Notes under the pieces: generated by a model
Database searches by the model: none
The model's input: only the letters and a program-made list of their open reading frames with translations
Told to the model about the DNA's origin: nothing
DNA from: Kiritimatiellales bacterium
Lineage (GTDB): Bacteria > Verrucomicrobiota > Kiritimatiellia > Kiritimatiellales > Tichowtungiaceae
Assembly (NCBI GenBank): GCA_028692515.1
Contig: JAQUXG010000027.1
Span: 1 to 11,829 of the forward strand
Reading direction: 5' to 3'
DNA: 11,829 nt
Shown: one piece after another, positions 7,103 to 11,829 of the stretch
Layout: each line of letters starts with the position of its first letter
How positions within the stretch are numbered: the first letter of the stretch is position 1
Translations under genes and position numbers: made by a program

Positions 7103-9478
7103 ATGAAGTTAGGAATTTTATCTTTACTACTGTATGTCGCACTGGGGTCCACCGTCTTTGGCGAAGAGCCGTTACGTATCGTAGCCACCGGCGGACGCAT
7201 GGGGACGGACTCCTATACCGCCTCCGGCACGGTTACCGCATTCCGGAGCCGCACGCCGCATAAGCTTGGCGGACCGGTCGATGAAATGCAGATCGGTTTT
7301 ATGAACTGGCGGTACTCCTATGACAATGAAATATCAAACCCCAATGACACGACCATTGAATATGCGTGGCTCGAGCGCGAATCGACCCGCCAGATTATCC
7401 CCCTGACCTTCAGCGGAAGTCGGCAGCTTGTCATGCCGGCCAACGCGACCAACTCCTATTTTGCCACGGACGTTGTTGACTCATCCGTCTGGACAAATGG
7501 CGCACCGGCACAGGATGAAGTGTTCTGGGTCAATGTCATCGGGAGCTTTCCACCCAACGGAACCGTTTGCTTAGGAAGCCCTGCAACCTGGTCCGGAGCG
7601 AAGTTCATGCTCTATGACCCTACCAACACTGCATATGAATCGTCCAACACTCCTGACACCAACGGCGCGCTCCCCTATGTCAGCGGACAAATCACCCGCT
7701 ATTTCGGACTGCCACTGGCCTTTATGGGTCGCTACAGCGAACCGGGCCATCTTTCTGTGATCGGATTAGGCGACAGCATTATTAACGGGTATGGCGACCC
7801 GGTCTCCACACTGCCGTGCATCGCCGGATTCGGTTTCTTCGAGCGGGCGGCTGTTGATGAAAACGGTGAAAACACGATCGCCACATTTAATGTATCCCGT
7901 GGCGGTGCTACCTCCTGGATATGGACTTCATCTGTACATATGCCCGGACTTTTAAAACTGGCAAATGTGATCGTAGAAGAATTCGGCACAAATGATATTA
8001 ACTCTGGCGGAACCGGAAATACCACAGATTTAATCGCCCGCCTCGAAGGAATCTGGAGTCTGGCACGGAGCAACGGCGTGCAGCACGTTCTCCGCACCCT
8101 TCTTCTGCCTCGCACCACTTCCACGGACGACTGGACAACATTTGAGGGCCAGACTCCAAATCCCGGATGGGGGGCTGGAGAAAAGAGCGATTTAATGAAC
8201 GCCTATTTCCGGGCCGCCGTTTCGAATGGGACGATCGATGCCGTTGTAAACACGCTTGATCCCGTCTCTGATCCGGCAGATGTCCACTACTGGCTACCCG
8301 ATGAAACGATCGACTCCATAACGACAGATGGTACTCATGCAGGTTCGGTAGGTAATGCGGCGATGGGCATCGCATTACGCGCCGCTCTGCTGACCCTTGC
8401 GGTTGATCCCAGTGCGCCCCCGGCAACACCGGCCGACCTGACAGCCGCCGCGGTGTCAGCCGATCAGATTGACCTTTCGTGGTCAGGCGCAGCGGGGGCC
8501 GACAGTTATACCGTGAAGCGCGGAATCACGAGCGGTTCCTACACAACGATTGAATCGAATATAACCCTGACAAGTTATTCCGATGTCAGCTTGAGCCCCG
8601 CGACAGCCTACTATTACGTTATCAGCGCAGTGAACACCAACGGAGTAAGCGCCGACTCGGCTGAGGCCACTGCTACTACAGTTGACCCCACTGCGCCGCC
8701 GGCAGCCCCGACGGATCTGATCGCCATCGCGGCGGCAACCAACCAGATCGACCTCGCGTGGTCAGGCGTTGCGGATGCCGACAGCTACATTGTGAAGCGC
8801 GGAACCGTGAGCGGTTCCTGCACAACGATCGCATCGAATGTAACCCTGACGAGTTATTCCGATACCGGCCTGAGCACCGCGACAACTTATTATTATGTCG
8901 TTGGCGCATTAAATACAAACGGCGCAAGCGCCGACTCTGTGGAAGCCAGCGCCGCCACAACCGGCGGGGCTCCAGCCATCGACCTGGACCACATCGTCTA
9001 CTCGAACGATTTTGAGTCATATCCCGTGACCAATTCATATTCTACCACTGTGGCTCCGACCAGGCTCGATCGAACGGCAATCTATGACGATACGTTTAAT
9101 GACGGAGTGACAAATCCTTTCGGCAGCGGCAATCACTACGCATCGTCCGTCTACGGGGGCGGCACCCTAATTTTCAATACCCCCTACTTGTCGGCAGGCA
9201 CCGGACTGGCGACCTACGCATTTGACTTCTACGATCCGAGCGAATTTACCAGTTCCAGCAGCAAAACGGCGACCTACTTTGGCTTGGGCACTGTTGATTT
9301 CGGCTCCAAAGCCTATGTGGCATGGGCCTACAGAAACGGAACCCTGTCGCTTGACGGCTTAACCACACAGGTGAGCGGATCCCTGCCGATTCTGTCTTCA
9401 GACAGTGTTTACACGGTCTATGTTCTTATAACGCCAGCGGAACGAATCAGACGATCGGCGGAACGTCCACGGTTTTGA
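7103..9478 (+). CDS. Secreted multimodular SGNH/GDSL hydrolase, copy 3, interrupted by frameshift (N-terminal part)
   Basis: The open frame gives 791 residues with the architecture of copy 1. It has a signal peptide (1-21), an unassigned N-terminal region and an SGNH core with Ser225 ('G-D-S-I-I'), Asn297 ('G-T-N-D-I') and D409/H412 ('T-D-G-T-H'). Two FN3 repeats follow (about 435-620) and then most of the jelly-roll-like region. Block II here is 'S-R-G-G-A-T-S', closer to the classical SGNH pattern than in copies 1 and 2. At 9425-9428 one base is missing relative to copy 1 ('gtt ctt ata' where 'gtt ctt tat aac' is expected). The last ~17 residues are therefore out of frame and end at TGA 9476-9478. 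Restoring one T would give a 931-residue protein ending at 9897. The catalytic part is intact, so a truncated product could still be active. The cause could be true decay or a sequencing error. Confidence 0.82.
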   Translation: MKLGILSLLLYVALGSTVFGEEPLRIVATGGRMGTDSYTASGTVTAFRSRTPHKLGGPVDEMQIGFMNWRYSYDNEISNPNDTTIEYAWLERESTRQIIPLTFSGSRQLVMPANATNSYFATDVVDSSVWTNGAPAQDEVFWVNVIGSFPPNGTVCLGSPATWSGAKFMLYDPTNTAYESSNTPDTNGALPYVSGQITRYFGLPLAFMGRYSEPGHLSVIGLGDSIINGYGDPVSTLPCIAGFGFFERAAVDENGENTIATFNVSRGGATSWIWTSSVHMPGLLKLANVIVEEFGTNDINSGGTGNTTDLIARLEGIWSLARSNGVQHVLRTLLLPRTTSTDDWTTFEGQTPNPGWGAGEKSDLMNAYFRAAVSNGTIDAVVNTLDPVSDPADVHYWLPDETIDSITTDGTHAGSVGNAAMGIALRAALLTLAVDPSAPPATPADLTAAAVSADQIDLSWSGAAGADSYTVKRGITSGSYTTIESNITLTSYSDVSLSPATAYYYVISAVNTNGVSADSAEATATTVDPTAPPAAPTDLIAIAAATNQIDLAWSGVADADSYIVKRGTVSGSCTTIASNVTLTSYSDTGLSTATTYYYVVGALNTNGASADSVEASAATTGGAPAIDLDHIVYSNDFESYPVTNSYSTTVAPTRLDRTAIYDDTFNDGVTNPFGSGNHYASSVYGGGTLIFNTPYLSAGTGLATYAFDFYDPSEFTSSSSKTATYFGLGTVDFGSKAYVAWAYRNGTLSLDGLTTQVSGSLPILSSDSVYTVYVLITPAERIRRSAERPRF
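8405..8962 (+). repeat. Tandem FN3-encoding direct repeat in copy 3 (2 x 279 bp)
   Basis: Units 8405-8683 and 8684-8962 have the same 279-bp period as the pair in copy 1. The first unit here is closest to the first unit of copy 1 (both encode 'I-T-S-G-S-Y-T-T' and 'V-N-T-N-G-V-S-A-D-S'). The second unit here matches the second of copy 1. The pair was therefore copied as a block rather than duplicated separately in each gene. Confidence 0.8.
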
Positions 9479-9897
9479 CGAACGGCGATGTCGCTCTCTA
9501 TTTTTACGATCACTCGACGATGTCGTTGATTGATGCGGGGCAGTACAGCAGCAGCAACACCAATTATCCAACACCCAGTTCGTTTATAATCAACCGGAAC
9601 TACAGCTCGTCTGACGGAATTTATTATGTCGACAACTTTGTTCAGACCGATGATCTGCTGACGATTGCGACGGGCGCATCGGTTCCTGCTCCGGTCGTAT
9701 TAAGCTTTGCCTACAACAACGGAATGATAACCATCAGCTCCGCCGATCTGACGGGCGGGGGCACGTACACGCTTCAAACGAAGACAAACCTAACCGATGC
9801 CGCCTGGACCGACCTCGTCGTTACATCCGGCGTCACTTCGGCCAGCTGGACGATGGCTCCTGACGGGGATCATGCGTTCTTCCGCATCAAGCCGTAG
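9475..9897 (+). pseudogene. C-terminal remainder of SGNH copy 3, displaced to another frame by a one-base deletion
   Basis: This 140-codon frame continues the copy 3 protein after the frameshift. Homology to copy 1 actually resumes at 9427 ('Y-N-A-S-G-T-N-Q-T-I-G-G-T-S-T'), before the nominal TTG at 9475. It holds the end of the jelly-roll-like region ('A-L-Y-F-Y-D-H-S') and the C-terminal module with 'L-Q-T-K-T-N-L-T-D-A-A-W' and 'F-F-R-I-K-P'. It has no signal peptide and no ribosome-binding site, and it begins in the middle of a domain, so it is not an independent gene. The lack of further damage suggests a very recent mutation or an assembly error. Confidence 0.75.
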
Positions 9898-9911
9898 TAA
9901 CGGCAGAAGCC

Positions 9912-9928
9912 GGGAGCGATAGCCTCCC
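9912..9928 (+). other. Short hairpin between copy 3 and the GH5 gene
   Basis: GGGAG (9912-9916) pairs with CTCCC (9924-9928) over a 7-nt loop in the 51-nt gap. There is no T-run, so it is unlikely to stop transcription. Copy 3 and the GH5 gene may be cotranscribed. Confidence 0.25.
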
Positions 9929-9930
9929 AG

Positions 9931-9935
9931 AAGGG
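9931..9935 (+). promoter_or_regulatory. Possible Shine-Dalgarno of the GH5 gene
   Basis: AAGGG lies 13 nt before the ATG at 9949. The spacing is long, and GAAAAG at 9941-9946 is a closer but poorer alternative. Unlike the three SGNH genes, this gene has a purine-rich leader and no promoter-like block right before the ATG. That fits internal translation on a longer mRNA. Confidence 0.35.
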
Positions 9936-9948
9936 AACACGAAAAGTA

Positions 9949-11829
9949 ATGAATATCCGACCGCTGCAAACGTTGACGTACCTGGCCGTTTCGATTGTTT
10001 TCTGGAGCTTCGGCGTCCCCGTTAGCGCACAGCTGATCACCTATTCGACCTGGACCAACGGAATTGCATGGGCCGGATCTGACTCTTCCCCGGGAGCGGA
10101 TCCAAACAGCGACCGGGTTAAAAATCTTATGGCGTACGCCATGGATCTGCCGGCACTGTCCACGCCGACATCCTCCCTGCTGCCATCCTGTAAGGCCGTT
10201 CCTGCAGATGCGACGAACAGTGCCGGACTCGCATACACGTACCGCGTGAATGCCAAGGCATCAGATATCGATTTTCACATAACAACCGCCACGAATCTCT
10301 GTGCCGGATCGTGGGCCAGCCTGGATGCTTCAGGGATAACGTCTTCTGTCGAAACGGTGAATGCGGATATCGACGGAGACGGCAGCGCCCGGCTCATGCA
10401 GACCCGCATTTCTTCGAGCGGTTTTGATTCAGCCCGCTTCCTGCGGCTCGAAGCAACTCTCTATGAGATCGGTGCATCCAACCGTCTTGGAAGCTGGACC
10501 GGCACGCCCTGGTCACTGGCTGGCGGCCAGACGGCATTTACCGGAACGGTCAACACCGCAACCGGCTACGCGGAATTTATCTTCTCCGACCCGCTTGCCG
10601 GCGTTGGCGTGAACAACCCGGACTCCCCGGACTTCAGCACAGCATCCAGTTCATTTTTCGGGGTTGAAGGTACAGGCTTTGGGGTGAACGAATCCACCGT
10701 AGGCCGGTTTGACCGCGGAGAAAGTTTTACCATTCAGTCGGATCGGGATTTTCAGCTGAAATCCATCGGCTGGGCTGAATATTCCGGTGACGAAGCCGTC
10801 CACCTGAGCTGGTTCTGCAACGGCATGCCTAGAAGCTCAACCGTTTCATTCGATCCCGGAACGTCGTCCTATACCGAAACCCCGTTCTTTGGAGTGTTCG
10901 CGGACTCCAATACCCCGCTGCGAATCACAAATGTCAGCGACAGCTCCGCCGGTGCGAACGGGCGCCTGCGCGTTAATTATATCGACGCGGCAGTCATCCC
11001 TCCTCCCGCAGCGCCGCCGGAACCGATGGATTTGCCGAATCCCGTTGACCCCGCCCTGTGCGGTGCCGCGCTCATTCTCAGCGACTGGACCCAATGGCCA
11101 TGGAACGGCACAAACGGCGCCCTGGTTCTGAGCGGCACGATGACCGCACCGGAAAACGGAGGAACCCCCGCCGTCTTTACGTTTACTGCCCAGGACGACA
11201 TCGATGTCATAAACCCCTCCCTGCCGGATTATTCTGCAGCGACACCGGATTATTTCGGATTTGAATCGACCGGGTTCGGCGTGGGAGATCCCACTACCGG
11301 CCGTTTCGATCGCGGCGAAGCGATTACCCTGACGTGCAGTCATGCATACATTCTCGATGTGATTCGCTGGCGGGAGGTCGACGGCGATGAGCAGCTCCAT
11401 ATCAGCTGGACGAGCGGCGGGATCCCGTATGGCGGGGTTTTCGACATAGAAAATGCCTCCACCCTCACAAATATGACCGTAGATGCCAACACCGATCTGG
11501 TCATCATCAACGTTTCCCCGGACACATCCCCGCTGAGCGGGCGTTTGCGCATTCAGGACATTAAGGCTCAGGCCGTCTATGATACGGAACCCGGGTATGA
11601 TCATTCAGGCCCCGACGGCTTTGTGCAGATGGCCGGCGTAAACCTCGCCGGTGCCGAATTCGGCGGAGCCGCATTCTGGCAAACCGATACCAATCAGTGG
11701 AATTATTACCACTCGAAAGGTTTGGATCTCATTCGCCTTCCTTTTAAATGGGAGCGCATCCAAACGGAATTCTATCAGCCTGTTGATTTCACCAATCTCG
11801 ATAAGATCGCGGCACTGGCACACGAGCGC
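9949..11829 (+). CDS. Secreted multimodular GH5-family glycoside hydrolase, N-terminal 627 residues (runs off the window)
   Basis: The frame from ATG 9949 stays open for 627 codons to the right edge. A signal peptide is clear (about residues 1-27, hydrophobic core then 'V-P-V-S-A' before Q). Residues ~30-170 form a module like the tail of SGNH copy 2 ('A-D-P-N-S-D-R-V-K-N-L-M-A-Y-A-M', ending 'R-F-L-R-L-E'). Two related modules follow at about 177-349 and 373-546, joined by a Pro-rich linker (~350-367). Each carries 'G-F-G-V-x-x-x-T-x-G-R-F-D-R-G-E' (residues 243-258 and 442-457). From about 555 the protein enters a GH5 TIM barrel: 'G-V-N-L-A-G-A-E-F-G', then 'K-G-L-D-L-I-R-L-P-F-K-W-E-R-I-Q' with the conserved Arg at 596. 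GH5 enzymes are endo-acting glycanases (cellulase, mannanase, xylanase and others). Both catalytic glutamates lie beyond the edge, so activity and subfamily cannot be assigned. The minus-strand frame at 10846-11604 is a shadow of it. Confidence 0.85.
   Translation, partial: MNIRPLQTLTYLAVSIVFWSFGVPVSAQLITYSTWTNGIAWAGSDSSPGADPNSDRVKNLMAYAMDLPALSTPTSSLLPSCKAVPADATNSAGLAYTYRVNAKASDIDFHITTATNLCAGSWASLDASGITSSVETVNADIDGDGSARLMQTRISSSGFDSARFLRLEATLYEIGASNRLGSWTGTPWSLAGGQTAFTGTVNTATGYAEFIFSDPLAGVGVNNPDSPDFSTASSSFFGVEGTGFGVNESTVGRFDRGESFTIQSDRDFQLKSIGWAEYSGDEAVHLSWFCNGMPRSSTVSFDPGTSSYTETPFFGVFADSNTPLRITNVSDSSAGANGRLRVNYIDAAVIPPPAAPPEPMDLPNPVDPALCGAALILSDWTQWPWNGTNGALVLSGTMTAPENGGTPAVFTFTAQDDIDVINPSLPDYSAATPDYFGFESTGFGVGDPTTGRFDRGEAITLTCSHAYILDVIRWREVDGDEQLHISWTSGGIPYGGVFDIENASTLTNMTVDANTDLVIINVSPDTSPLSGRLRIQDIKAQAVYDTEPGYDHSGPDGFVQMAGVNLAGAEFGGAAFWQTDTNQWNYYHSKGLDLIRLPFKWERIQTEFYQPVDFTNLDKIAALAHER
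10471..11590 (+). repeat. Two-copy protein module in the GH5 protein (unrecognised)
   Basis: Two segments of about 170 residues, starting 'L-G-S-W-T-G-T-P-W' (near 10489) and 'L-S-D-W-T-Q-W-P-W' (near 11077), repeat in order with a 199-residue offset. Shared points include 'F-F-G-V-E-G-T-G-F-G-V' versus 'Y-F-G-F-E-S-T-G-F-G-V' and 'G-R-F-D-R-G-E' in both. Also shared are 'G-D-E-A-V-H-L-S-W' versus 'G-D-E-Q-L-H-I-S-W', and the ending 'G-R-L-R-V/I'. DNA identity is modest, so this is an old duplication. The predicted beta-rich composition and the place before a GH5 domain suggest a carbohydrate-binding role, which is inference. Confidence 0.7.

Noticed and set aside
9416..9440. Programmed -1 ribosomal frameshift to join the two parts of copy 3
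   Set aside because: The site (GTT CTT ATA in zero frame) is not an X-XXY-YYZ slippery heptamer. Copy 1 encodes the same region in one frame, so a plain one-base deletion or a sequencing error is simpler.
9475..9897. Independent gene starting at TTG 9475, coupled to the upstream stop by a TTGA overlap
   Set aside because: Homology to copy 1 begins upstream of this codon at 9427 and the frame starts inside a domain. The overlap is a coincidence of the frameshift.
10846..11604. Minus-strand open frame of 252 codons
   Set aside because: It is antisense to the open + strand frame from 9949, which has a signal peptide, duplicated modules and GH5 motifs. The minus frame is a by-product of GC-rich codon use.
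1..11829. Insertion sequence or phage remnant explaining the triplication
   Set aside because: No transposase, integrase, terminal inverted repeats or target-site duplications are visible around any of the three copies. Tandem duplication by recombination is sufficient.

Overview
The window reads as a polysaccharide-degradation locus from a Gram-negative-type bacterium, most plausibly a PVC-group organism (Kiritimatiellota, Verrucomicrobiota or Lentisphaerota). This placement is inferred from modular secreted enzymes with a 'D-P-N-x-D-G-V-S-N-L-M-A-Y-A-L' element and with C-termini that end in 'F-F-R-I-K' or 'F-L-R-L'. No rRNA or marker gene is present to confirm it. All supported genes lie on the + strand. 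I see no tRNA, rRNA, CRISPR array, integrase or transposase.

Layout. (1) 1-125 is the last 40 codons of a probable GH130 mannoside phosphorylase. (2) 242-2023 is a complete, signal-less GH2 beta-glucuronidase with the whole glucuronide-recognition set. (3) A likely terminator follows at 2042-2089. (4) Three paralogous secreted SGNH/GDSL hydrolases follow in tandem. Copy 1 (2181-4958) has SGNH, two fibronectin type III repeats, a jelly-roll-like region and a C-terminal module. Copy 2 (5149-6876) has the same SGNH half but a different, short tail. Copy 3 (7103-9897) has the copy 1 architecture but is split by a one-base deletion near 9427. (5) From 9949 to the right edge runs an open secreted multimodular protein whose last ~75 residues enter a GH5 (cellulase/mannanase-type) catalytic domain. 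The intergenic gaps are 116, 157, 190, 226 and 51 nt, so no stretch over 300 nt lacks a gene.

How the genes may work together (inference). The exported SGNH proteins could remove acyl (probably acetyl) groups and the exported GH5 protein could cut the backbone of a decorated hemicellulose or algal glycan. The cytoplasmic GH130 and GH2 enzymes would then process imported mannosyl- and glucuronosyl-oligosaccharides. An acetylated, glucuronate-bearing mannan would fit all four activities, but nothing in the sequence proves the substrate.

Most notable: the three hydrolase genes share a ~75-nt upstream block with a TTGTTA-16 nt-TATACT-like promoter placed so close to the ATG that leaderless transcripts are predicted. 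The paralogs are mosaics: copies 1 and 2 match in the SGNH half, while copies 1 and 3 match in the FN3/tail half. The GH5 protein carries two copies of a module I do not recognise. I did not find a clearly new defence or mobile system; the interest here is in gene-family evolution, modularity and transcription signals.
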